Positions 35,076 to 42,208 of a DNA stretch of 64,000 nt are shown here, one piece after another (the first letter of the stretch is position 1; every line of letters begins with the position of its first letter). The notes under the pieces are model-generated. The model was not told the origin of the DNA, searched no databases, and worked only from the letters and a program-made list of their open reading frames with translations. The translations under genes and the position numbers were made by a program. This DNA comes from Thiobacillus denitrificans. Its GTDB lineage: Bacteria; Pseudomonadota; Gammaproteobacteria; Burkholderiales; Thiobacillaceae. The DNA lies in contig DDRS01000020.1 in NCBI GenBank assembly GCA_002343685.1, forward strand, positions 62,001 through 126,000, given 5' to 3'.

Positions 35076-35456
35076 TTATCCAGGCTGGTTGCGCATGAAG
35101 TCGGCGGTCTTGAAGAAGGCTGCGGTCAACTCCTGCTGCATGGCCGCATCCACGCCGACGTCCTGCATGGCGCGGACCATGCAGCCCATCCACTGGTCGC
35201 GTTCGGCCTCGCCGATGGCAAAGGGCATATGGCGGCGGCGCAGGAAAGGATGGCCGAAGCGGTCGATATATTCCGGCGGACCGCCGGTCCAGCCGGACAG
35301 GAACCAGAACAGTTTGTTGCGCGATTCGGTGAGATCGGCCGGATGCAGCTTGCGGATGCCGTAGTAATCCGGGTCTTCGTCCATCAGGTCGTAAAATCGA
35401 TCGACCAGGCGGCGAATGGTCTCGCTGCCGCCAAGACGTTCGTAATGCGTTTGCAT
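35076..35456 (-). CDS. Group II truncated haemoglobin
   Basis: Protein of 126 residues with the 2/2 globin pattern. It has HYERLGGSETIRRLVDRFYD, then FLSGWTGGPPEY, and HPFLRRRHMPFAIG containing the proximal His. The Trp-Gly-Gly-Pro region and length fit group II (trHbO). Such proteins bind oxygen or nitric oxide. It is located between purT (three bases upstream on the same strand) and the unknown anchored protein. Confidence 0.92.
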   Translation of the reverse strand: MQTHYERLGGSETIRRLVDRFYDLMDEDPDYYGIRKLHPADLTESRNKLFWFLSGWTGGPPEYIDRFGHPFLRRRHMPFAIGEAERDQWMGCMVRAMQDVGVDAAMQQELTAAFFKTADFMRNQPG

Positions 35457-35459
35457 CGT

Positions 35460-36656
35460 TCAGCCTTTCGCGGGTTTGACCGCGGCGGCGGCCGCCTTGG
35501 CGCGGTCGCGGGCATTATCGGTGGTCTTGGCCGTGGCAAGCGCCACCCCCATGCGGCGGCGGACGAAAGCCTGCGGCTTGCCGAACAGCCGAATATCGAC
35601 ACCGGGCATGGCGAGCGCATCGGCAACGCCATCGAACACAATACCTGTCGCGTCCATGCCGCCGTAAATCACCGCCGAGGCGCCGGGTTCGCGCAGCGAG
35701 ACATCAACCGGCAGGCCGAGGATGGCGCGTGCGTGCAGTTCGAATTCGTTCTGCCGCTGCGTCGCCATCGTCACCATGCCGGTGTCATGCGGGCGCGGGC
35801 TGACTTCGGAGAACCACACCATGTCGCCCTTGACGAACAGTTCCACGCCGAAAAGCCCGCGCCCGCCGAGGTTGCCGGTGACGGCGGCGGCGATTTCCTG
35901 GGCGCGCTGCAGTGCGGCGGCGGACATCGCCTGCGGCTGCCACGATTCGACATAGTCGCCTTTTACCTGCACATGGCCGATGGGGGCGCAGAAATGGGTC
36001 TCGATCTCGCTCGAAGGCCCGCGTGCACGCACGGTCAGCAGCGTGATTTCATAATCGAAGTCGATCACGCCCTCGACGATGACGCGGCCCTTGTCCACCC
36101 GCCCGCCGCTGGCGGCATAGTCCCACGCCGTTTGCAACTGGCTGGCGTCGTCCACCCGCGACTGGCCCTTGCCGGACGACGACATCACCGGCTTGACGAT
36201 CACCGGATAGCCCAGTTTCTCCGCTGCGGCCGCCATCTCGGCCAGGCTGTCGGCGAACACGTAGGGCGAGGTCGGCAGGTTCAGCGTTTCGGCGGCGAGC
36301 CGGCGGATGCCCTCGCGGTTCATGGTGAGGTTGGCGGCACGTGCCGTGGGAATGATCTCGGCCAGGCCGGCCGCCTCGATTTCCAGCAGCGTCTCGGTGG
36401 CGATGGCCTCGATTTCGGGCACGACCAGCTGCGGTTTCTCGGCCTCGATCAGCGCGCGCAGCGCCGAGCGGTCGCTCATGTCTGTCACGTAGGCCCGATG
36501 TGCGACCTGATGGCCGGGCGCATTGACGTAGCGGTCAACAGCGATGACTTCGACGCCAAGGCGCTGCAGCGCGATGATGACTTCCTTGCCGAGCTCGCCT
36601 GCGCCCAGGAGCATGACACGGGTGGCGGAAGGGGAAAGCGGGGTGCCGAGTCGCAT
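35460..36656 (-). CDS. purT: Formate-dependent phosphoribosylglycinamide formyltransferase PurT
   Basis: ATP-grasp enzyme of 398 residues that formylates GAR using formate and ATP in purine synthesis. Visible motifs are MLLGAGELGKEV (substrate-binding start), VVPEIEAIATETL, KPVMSSSGKGQS (ATP-grasp loop), GVELFVKGDMVWFSEVSPRP and HDTGMVT. The start ATG at 36656 is 42 bases from the phospholipase-D gene. The first gene of the purT-haemoglobin-unknown run. Confidence 0.96.
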   Translation of the reverse strand: MRLGTPLSPSATRVMLLGAGELGKEVIIALQRLGVEVIAVDRYVNAPGHQVAHRAYVTDMSDRSALRALIEAEKPQLVVPEIEAIATETLLEIEAAGLAEIIPTARAANLTMNREGIRRLAAETLNLPTSPYVFADSLAEMAAAAEKLGYPVIVKPVMSSSGKGQSRVDDASQLQTAWDYAASGGRVDKGRVIVEGVIDFDYEITLLTVRARGPSSEIETHFCAPIGHVQVKGDYVESWQPQAMSAAALQRAQEIAAAVTGNLGGRGLFGVELFVKGDMVWFSEVSPRPHDTGMVTMATQRQNEFELHARAILGLPVDVSLREPGASAVIYGGMDATGIVFDGVADALAMPGVDIRLFGKPQAFVRRRMGVALATAKTTDNARDRAKAAAAAVKPAKG

Positions 36657-36698
36657 AGGTCAATCCAGCAAAAACAGAAAAGCCGATTTTACCGTGGC

Positions 36699-38279
36699 TT
36701 ACAGGTATTCCTCGATCGGCAACGCCTGCAATATGCGCAGCAGGCCGCGCTGGATCGGGGTGGTGTCGGGTTCGCGATCGAACGTGCGCGGGCTGCCTTG
36801 GTGCACGTCGGTCCATTGCAGGCGTCGCTCGATCTTTCTGTTGACGGTTTCGACGGCAAGTCGCGGCCGGAAACTGCGTTCGGGCCGCATCGCGTTCTCG
36901 GCCATGTCGGTGACCTCGCGGGCGAGTTCGGGCGAATGGATCACCAAGCCCATTTCGGTATTGAGCAGGGCCGAGCGCGGATCGAAGTTGAAGCTGCCGA
37001 TGAACACGTGCTCGTCGTCGACTACGAAGGTCTTGGCATGCAGGCTGGCGCGCGAGGAGCCGCCGGGGAGATCGCGCAGGCGGCCGCCGATGGGCTCGGC
37101 CACCGGTTTCAGCTCGTAGAGATTGACGCCGGCCTCCAGCAACGGGATGCGGTAGTTGGCATAGCCGGCGTGCACGATCGGCACGTCGCTGGCGGCGTAG
37201 GCATTGGTCAGGACGTCGACCTGTATGCCCTGGCTGCGCCAGTATTCGAAATAGGCCATGCCCGCGGCGCCGGGCACGAAATAGGGCGATACGATGAGGA
37301 CGTGCCGGGTGGGGTTGACCCAGAGTCCGGCGAGCTGGCCGACCAGCAGACTGGAAGGCGATTTGCTGCGCTTGAGTACTTTTTCCGGCGGGTCGACGAT
37401 GAGATCGACGGGCGCAATGCGCCAGGGCGTGTCGCCTTTCAACAGTCCGGGAATGGGGTCAGCCGCGGTCAGGGCGCGGCCATACGCACTGTCGAGCTGC
37501 CGGGCGCGGAATTCATACAAACGCCGGGTGGTGCGCTGCAGCCGCTTGTCGCTGGGCGTGATCGGCAGGGCGGAGGCGGGTACGGCGGCCTCGCTGTTCC
37601 AGTAGGTGTCGAACGACTGCGCCAGCGCATTGACGATGGCACCGGCCGCGGCGACGTCGAGGTCGATGAAGGCGAGATCGTGGTCGGCACCGAAATATTC
37701 GTCGCCGATGTTGCGCCCGCCGGTGATGCCGACCTGGCTGTCGGCGATGAAGACCTTGTTGTGCATGCGGCGGTTGAGACGGACGCTTTCGCGCAATGCC
37801 TGCCAGCCCCTGACCAGCAGACTGGTACTGCGGGTGTGGAAGGGATTGAACAGCCGTACCTGGATATTGGGGTGGGCATTCAGCGTGGCGAGCCCCAGTT
37901 CCTTGTCGGCGGTGTCGATGTCGTCGATCAGCAGACGCACGCGCACGCCGCGGTCGGCTGCAGCCAGCAGCGAAGCGGCGACCATTTTGCCCGTGGTGTC
38001 GTTGTGGAACAGGTAGTACTGCACGTCCAGCGTACGGGTGGCGCGTTGTGCCAGCGCCAGGCGGGCCGCCAGTGCCGCCTGGCCGCTCTTCAGTAGATGA
38101 AAGCCCGATTCGCCGGACGGAATCCAGGCTGCCAGCTGGGTTTTCAGCGGGCTGTCGGCATGGCTGGATAGCGCCTGCGTGGGAAGGCGTCGGGCGTCGA
38201 GATTGAGTGTGGGCGCACAGCCGGCAAGCAGCAGCGCAAGCAGGCCGACGAAGACGAACGGATCAGGCCGTATGCGCAT
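36699..38279 (-). CDS. Phospholipase D-family lipoprotein, cardiolipin synthase C-like
   Basis: Protein of 526 residues with a signal sequence ending in a lipobox (LLLAGC). Two HKD motifs are present: RMHNKVFIADSQVGITGGRN and SLHAKTFVVDDEHVFIGS. Spacing and the LDVQYYLFHND and SPYFVPG segments resemble ClsC, which makes cardiolipin from phosphatidylglycerol and phosphatidylethanolamine. ClsC usually works with YmdB, which is not seen here. The start overlaps the ampD stop region by 17 bases, so the two are coupled. Confidence 0.87.
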   Translation of the reverse strand: MRIRPDPFVFVGLLALLLAGCAPTLNLDARRLPTQALSSHADSPLKTQLAAWIPSGESGFHLLKSGQAALAARLALAQRATRTLDVQYYLFHNDTTGKMVAASLLAAADRGVRVRLLIDDIDTADKELGLATLNAHPNIQVRLFNPFHTRSTSLLVRGWQALRESVRLNRRMHNKVFIADSQVGITGGRNIGDEYFGADHDLAFIDLDVAAAGAIVNALAQSFDTYWNSEAAVPASALPITPSDKRLQRTTRRLYEFRARQLDSAYGRALTAADPIPGLLKGDTPWRIAPVDLIVDPPEKVLKRSKSPSSLLVGQLAGLWVNPTRHVLIVSPYFVPGAAGMAYFEYWRSQGIQVDVLTNAYAASDVPIVHAGYANYRIPLLEAGVNLYELKPVAEPIGGRLRDLPGGSSRASLHAKTFVVDDEHVFIGSFNFDPRSALLNTEMGLVIHSPELAREVTDMAENAMRPERSFRPRLAVETVNRKIERRLQWTDVHQGSPRTFDREPDTTPIQRGLLRILQALPIEEYL

Positions 38280-38823
38280 CCAGCCGTTGCCAGGCGAAAT
38301 GGGGGCCGGGGTCGGTCTTGCGGCCCGGTGCGATGTCGCTGTGGCCCACGACTGCCTGGATCGGGTAAGCCGTTTTCAGTGTGGCCAGCAGCGGGATCAG
38401 GGCCGCGTACTGGGCCTCGGCAAAAGGCAGGTCGTCGCTGCCTTCCAGTTCGATGCCGATGGAGAAGTCGTTGCAGCGTTCGCGTCCTTGCCAGTTCGAT
38501 GCGCCCGCGTGCCAGGCGCGCAGTGCGCACGGCACGAATTGGATCAGGCTGCCGTCGCGGCGGATGAAAAAGTGTGCCGACACCTCGAGACCTCGAATAC
38601 CCTGGTAGTAAGGGTGGGCATCCCAGTCGAGCCGATTGGTGAAGAGTTCGATCACCGCATTGCCGTCGAACTGGCCCGGCGGCAGCGAAATGTTGTGGAG
38701 GACGACGAGCTCGATGGCCGTGCCTGCCGGGCGTGCATCGCAATTGGGCGAAGGCAGGTGGCGCGCGCCGATGAGCCAGCCGGAAGCGTCCAGTTTGTAG
38801 GGAAGCGGAGCGGAAATCGACAT
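38263..38823 (-). CDS. ampD: 1,6-anhydro-N-acetylmuramyl-L-alanine amidase AmpD
   Basis: Cytoplasmic zinc amidase of 186 residues for peptidoglycan recycling. Zinc ligands are in VVLHNISLPP and near the end in DPGPHFAW, with the catalytic VSAHFFIRRDGSLIQFVP and VGHSDIAPGRKTDPG. Length and motifs match AmpD. In other bacteria it also controls AmpC induction through AmpR. It is divergent from the phosphoribosyltransferase gene over 88 bases that hold an inverted repeat CTGGAAA/TTTCCAG. Confidence 0.93.
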   Translation of the reverse strand: MSISAPLPYKLDASGWLIGARHLPSPNCDARPAGTAIELVVLHNISLPPGQFDGNAVIELFTNRLDWDAHPYYQGIRGLEVSAHFFIRRDGSLIQFVPCALRAWHAGASNWQGRERCNDFSIGIELEGSDDLPFAEAQYAALIPLLATLKTAYPIQAVVGHSDIAPGRKTDPGPHFAWQRLDAHTA

Positions 38824-38911
38824 GGCGCAAGCTTACTCGACCCGCGCAAAGTCTGGAAACATCGGCTGACACCCCTTAGACTGCCGACTTTCCAGGAATC
38901 CCGGGTGCGAC

Positions 38912-39457
38912 ATGACAAGCTTGGACGCGCAACAACTGCTGGACCACGCCGAGTGCATCGCATCGGAGGACGAAGTGCAGTCCGTGCTCGACCGCCTGGC
39001 CGGCGAGATTGCACTGGGGCTGCGGGATACGTTTCCGCTGGTGCTGGCCGTCATGGGCGGGGCGGTGGTATTCGCCGGCCAGTTGCTGCCGCGGCTGCGC
39101 TTTCCGCTGGAGTTCGATTACCTGCATGTCACCCGCTATCGCGGCAAGACCGAGGGTGGCGAGGTGGAATGGCGGGTGCTGCCGGGACAGAACGTGGTCG
39201 GCCGCAACGTGCTGGTGCTGGACGATATCCTGGACGAAGGCGAAACCCTGGCCGCGATTCGCGACAAACTCGTCGGAATGGGCGCGGCGCATGTCTGGTC
39301 GGCGGTGCTGACCAACAAGGACAACGGTTTGGCCAAACCGATCCAGGCCGATTTTGTGGGGCTGAACGTGCCCAATCGCTACGTGTTCGGCTGCGGCATG
39401 GATGCATATGGATTGTGGCGCAATCTGCCGGCCATTTACGCTTTAAAGGACAAATAA
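38912..39457 (+). CDS. Hypoxanthine/guanine phosphoribosyltransferase-like
   Basis: Type I phosphoribosyltransferase of 181 residues with the PRPP loop VLVLDDILDEGET and an upstream VMGGAVVFAGQLL. C-terminal FVGLNVPNRYVFGCGMDAYG closes the purine site. Likely substrate is hypoxanthine or guanine. It is one base away from the methylthioinosine phosphorylase gene, whose product would release hypoxanthine, so the pair forms a purine-salvage route. Confidence 0.9.
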   Translation: MTSLDAQQLLDHAECIASEDEVQSVLDRLAGEIALGLRDTFPLVLAVMGGAVVFAGQLLPRLRFPLEFDYLHVTRYRGKTEGGEVEWRVLPGQNVVGRNVLVLDDILDEGETLAAIRDKLVGMGAAHVWSAVLTNKDNGLAKPIQADFVGLNVPNRYVFGCGMDAYGLWRNLPAIYALKDK

Positions 39458-39458
39458 C

Positions 39459-40220
39459 ATGCTGGGCATCATCGGCGGTACCGGTCTGACGCAACTGGCC
39501 AACCTGGAAATCACCCACCGCCAGGTGGCGCGTACGCCCTACGGCGAACCCTCGGGCGCATTGACCTTCGGCCGCATCTGCGGGCAGGAGGTGATCTTCC
39601 TGGCGCGTCACGGCTACGGCCATACCATTCCGCCGCACGAGGTGAACTATCGTGCCAACCTGTGGGCGCTGAAGGAGCATGGCGTCGACCGCGTGGTGTC
39701 GGTGGCCACGGTCGGCGGCATCCACCCCGAACTGATCCCCGGTACGCTGGCCATCCCCGACCAGATCATCGACTACACGCACAGCCGCGCCGCCACGTAT
39801 TTCGCGGGCAGCGACAAGCCGGTGACCCATCTCGATTTCACCGCTCCCTATTGCGACGCCATGCGTACGGCGCTGCTGCAAGCCGCCACCCGAGCCGGCA
39901 TCAGCCTGCGCGACGGCGGCGTCTACGGCGCGGTGCAGGGGCCGCGCCTGGAAACGGCGGCTGAAATCAATCGCATGGAGCGCGACGGCGCCGACATGGT
40001 GGGCATGACCGGTATGCCGGAAGCCTATCTGGCGCGCGAATTGGCGCTCTGCTACGCGACTGTGGGCGCAGTGGTCAATTATGCGGCTGGTCGCGGATTG
40101 TCGGCCGATGGCATCCAGATGGGCGAAATCCAGGCCGTATTGGGCGAAGTGATGCTGCAGGTACGGCATCTGCTGGAACAACTGGTGACCGACGACGCGG
40201 CCGGCTTGTGCACGTATTGA
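39459..40220 (+). CDS. S-methyl-5'-thioinosine phosphorylase (MTAP/PNP family)
   Basis: Protein of 253 residues. It begins MLGIIGGTGL and has FLARHGYGHTIPPHEVNYRAN and the substrate segment VYGAVQGPRLETAAEI with ADMVGMTGMPEA. In Pseudomonas the closely related enzyme prefers methylthioinosine, giving hypoxanthine and methylthioribose-1-phosphate. The VSVATVGGIHPEL and TGMPEAYLAREL segments resemble that group more than true MTA phosphorylases, but specificity is inference. It follows the phosphoribosyltransferase with a one-base gap. Confidence 0.88.
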   Translation: MLGIIGGTGLTQLANLEITHRQVARTPYGEPSGALTFGRICGQEVIFLARHGYGHTIPPHEVNYRANLWALKEHGVDRVVSVATVGGIHPELIPGTLAIPDQIIDYTHSRAATYFAGSDKPVTHLDFTAPYCDAMRTALLQAATRAGISLRDGGVYGAVQGPRLETAAEINRMERDGADMVGMTGMPEAYLARELALCYATVGAVVNYAAGRGLSADGIQMGEIQAVLGEVMLQVRHLLEQLVTDDAAGLCTY

Positions 40221-40238
40221 GCAGGGAATGGCTACTGC

Positions 40239-40961
40239 ATGAAACTTTATCGCGCCCTGCAGTCGCAGGGGTTCGGCTCGCGCAAGGGCTGTGTGGCACA
40301 GGTGCGTGCGGGCGCAGTCGCGGTCAACGGCATGGTCTGCGACGATCCGGAGACCGAAGTCGACCCAGCGGGGCTGGAACTGACCCTCGACGGCGTGGCC
40401 TGGGCGTTTCGCGAGAAAGCCTACGTGCTGATGCACAAGCCGTCCGGCTACGAGTGTTCGCATCATCCCAGTCATCACCTCAGCGTGTTTTCCTTGTTGC
40501 CGGCGCCGCTGCTGCAGCGCGGGGTGCAATGCGTGGGACGGCTCGATCAGGACACCACCGGCCTGCTGCTGTTTTCCGACGACGGGCAGTTCATCCACCG
40601 CATGATCTCGCCCAGAAAGGGCATTGCCAAAATCTACCGTGCCACCTGTGCCGAGCCCGTGACCGACGCCATGCTGGATGCCTTGCGTCAAGGCGTGGCA
40701 TTGAATGACGAACCGGCGCCGATTGCCGCGCTGGCCTGCGACAGGCTCGATGCGCGCACGCTGCGCCTGACGCTCGCCGAAGGCAAATACCATCAGGTCA
40801 AACGTATGATCGCGGCGACGGGTAACCGGGTCGAGACGCTGCATCGCGAAACCATCGGCAGTCATGCCTTGCCCGCAGACCTGCCGCCTGGCGGTTGGCG
40901 CTGGCTGGAGCCTGCCGACCTGCAACAGCTGGAGCAGCCATGGCCATCCGCGAGGTCCTGA
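40239..40961 (+). CDS. rsuA: 16S rRNA pseudouridine-516 synthase RsuA
   Basis: Protein of 240 residues with an N-terminal S4 domain (LYRALQSQGFGSRKGC...AGAVAVNG) and catalytic motif GRLDQDTTGLLLFSDDG containing the nucleophilic Asp. EGKYHQVKRMIAATGN is typical of the RsuA/RluB/E/F group. S4 presence and length fit RsuA. It overlaps def by 22 bases, linking two ribosome- and translation-related genes. Confidence 0.92.
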   Translation: MKLYRALQSQGFGSRKGCVAQVRAGAVAVNGMVCDDPETEVDPAGLELTLDGVAWAFREKAYVLMHKPSGYECSHHPSHHLSVFSLLPAPLLQRGVQCVGRLDQDTTGLLLFSDDGQFIHRMISPRKGIAKIYRATCAEPVTDAMLDALRQGVALNDEPAPIAALACDRLDARTLRLTLAEGKYHQVKRMIAATGNRVETLHRETIGSHALPADLPPGGWRWLEPADLQQLEQPWPSARS

Positions 40962-41473
40962 AAATGGGCGATCCGCGCCTGCTCGTGCAGGCGCTTCCGG
41001 TAGAAGACTTTTCCTCGCCCGAACTGACGCAATTGATCGTCGATATGCAGGACACCATGCGTTCGTTGAACGGAGCGGGCCTGGCGGCGCCGCAAATCGG
41101 TGTCGGCCTGCAGGTGGTGATTTTCGAAGTTGCCGCCAATCCGCGTTATCCCGATGCCGAGAACGTACCGTTCACGGTGCTGATCAACCCCGTGCTGACC
41201 CCCTTGTCCGACGTCATGGAAGACGGTTGGGAAGGGTGTCTGTCGGTACCGGGCATGCGCGGGCTGGTGCCGCGCCACGTATCCCTGCGCTATCAGGGCT
41301 TCGATGCAGCGGGCCAGCCGATCGACCGCCGCGTGAGCGATTTCCATGCCCGGGTGGTGCAGCACGAAGTCGACCATCTGCGCGGCATTCTCTATCCGAT
41401 GCGGATTCGCGACCTGCGCGATTTCGGCTTCACCGAGACCCTGTTCCCGGGACAAACCCTGCAGGACGATTGA
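40940..41473 (+). CDS. def: Peptide deformylase
   Basis: Enzyme of 177 residues that removes the formyl group from nascent N-terminal methionine. All three motifs are present: GAGLAAPQIG, EGCLSVP with the metal Cys, and HEVDH with the metal His pair. The ATG at 40940 inside rsuA gives the usual MAIREVLKMGDPRL start. This may be a second deformylase, since the def-fmt pair is the more usual setting; no fmt lies here. Confidence 0.94.
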   Translation: MAIREVLKMGDPRLLVQALPVEDFSSPELTQLIVDMQDTMRSLNGAGLAAPQIGVGLQVVIFEVAANPRYPDAENVPFTVLINPVLTPLSDVMEDGWEGCLSVPGMRGLVPRHVSLRYQGFDAAGQPIDRRVSDFHARVVQHEVDHLRGILYPMRIRDLRDFGFTETLFPGQTLQDD

Positions 41474-41511
41474 CGGGTTTTCGACGCTTCCGGGCATGCA
41501 TTTAGCTTGCC

Positions 41512-41538
41512 TAAAGTTGCGACTGTCCTCGCCGCTAA
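41512..41538 (+). promoter_or_regulatory. Sigma-28 (FliA) flagellar promoter
   Basis: TAAAGTTG (41512-41519), exactly 11 bases, then GCCGCTAA (41531-41538). This matches the sigma-28 consensus TAAAGTTT-N11-GCCGATAA at 14 of 16 positions. It lies in a 117-base gap after def and leaves a leader of about 45 bases to the FlaF-like gene. Confidence 0.78.
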
Positions 41539-41590
41539 CTTGTAGCGTAACCGTGGGCGACGTGCCCCGGCACAAGCAGCAAGGACCCCC

Positions 41591-41974
41591 ATGATCCCGG
41601 AACATCAGATCCAGCAGGCGCAGCGTCATATCCACCACGCCGACGTGATGATGGACGAAGCCGCCCAGCTCGACGACATTGCCGCCCAGTTGATGGCCGT
41701 GCAGCGGCACTGGACCGATCCCAGTCGCCCGCTGCGTCTCATGACAGCACTGGAAGCCAGCCGCAGCGTCTGGCACGCGATCCAGACCGGACTGGCCGAA
41801 GGCACGTTGGCGCTGCCGCTGGACGTGCAGCACAACCTGCTGATCCTGTCGGTGTATGCCGACAGCAAGATCGGTTTGTGCGAGGCCACGCCAGATGTCG
41901 ATACGCTGGGCAGTCTCATCGCCTTGACGCGCACGCTGGCCGGCAGCCTCAAGGAATGGCGGGAGGCGGCATGA
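41591..41974 (+). CDS. FlaF-like flagellar regulatory protein
   Basis: All-helical soluble protein of 127 residues. The central block ALEASRSVWHAIQTGLAEG, then LPLDVQHNLLILSVYADSKI, and the C-terminal LIALTRTLAGSLKEW follow the pattern of FlaF (Ala-Leu, Trp, Leu-Pro, a hydrophobic helix, then a final Leu/Ile-rich helix). FlaF controls flagellin synthesis or secretion in alphaproteobacteria. AAGGA precedes the ATG at 41591. A near-consensus sigma-28 promoter upstream supports a flagellar role. It overlaps the next gene by four bases (ATGA). The resemblance is by eye and needs a profile search. Confidence 0.65.
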   Translation: MIPEHQIQQAQRHIHHADVMMDEAAQLDDIAAQLMAVQRHWTDPSRPLRLMTALEASRSVWHAIQTGLAEGTLALPLDVQHNLLILSVYADSKIGLCEATPDVDTLGSLIALTRTLAGSLKEWREAA

Positions 41975-42195
41975 GCCTGTTTCAAGATTACGAACGGTAT
42001 TCCGGTCTGAGTCTCGCCGATGTGGCGGGGGTCAGTACATCGGTTCGCCCTGGGCGCGGGCGCAATCGCGTCAAGACCGACGTGGATGAAAAGGTCAAGA
42101 AGCCGGCCGACGGCGTACGCAAGAAATCACCGCCTGCCCGCAAAACGCCGTCGCGCGGCCGCTACGTCGACGAATACGCGCGCCCGGCCGTCTAG
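41971..42195 (+). CDS. Small basic protein, unknown function
   Basis: Protein of 74 residues, rich in Lys and Arg in its second half (VKKPADGVRKKSPPARKTPS) with an N-terminal MSLFQDYERYSGLSLADVAGV. No family recognised. Translation is coupled to the FlaF-like gene by ATGA overlap, so it should be made from the same sigma-28 transcript. It converges on glnD with a 13-base gap. Confidence 0.65.
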   Translation: MSLFQDYERYSGLSLADVAGVSTSVRPGRGRNRVKTDVDEKVKKPADGVRKKSPPARKTPSRGRYVDEYARPAV

Positions 42196-42208
42196 AGCCC
42201 GACGCAGG

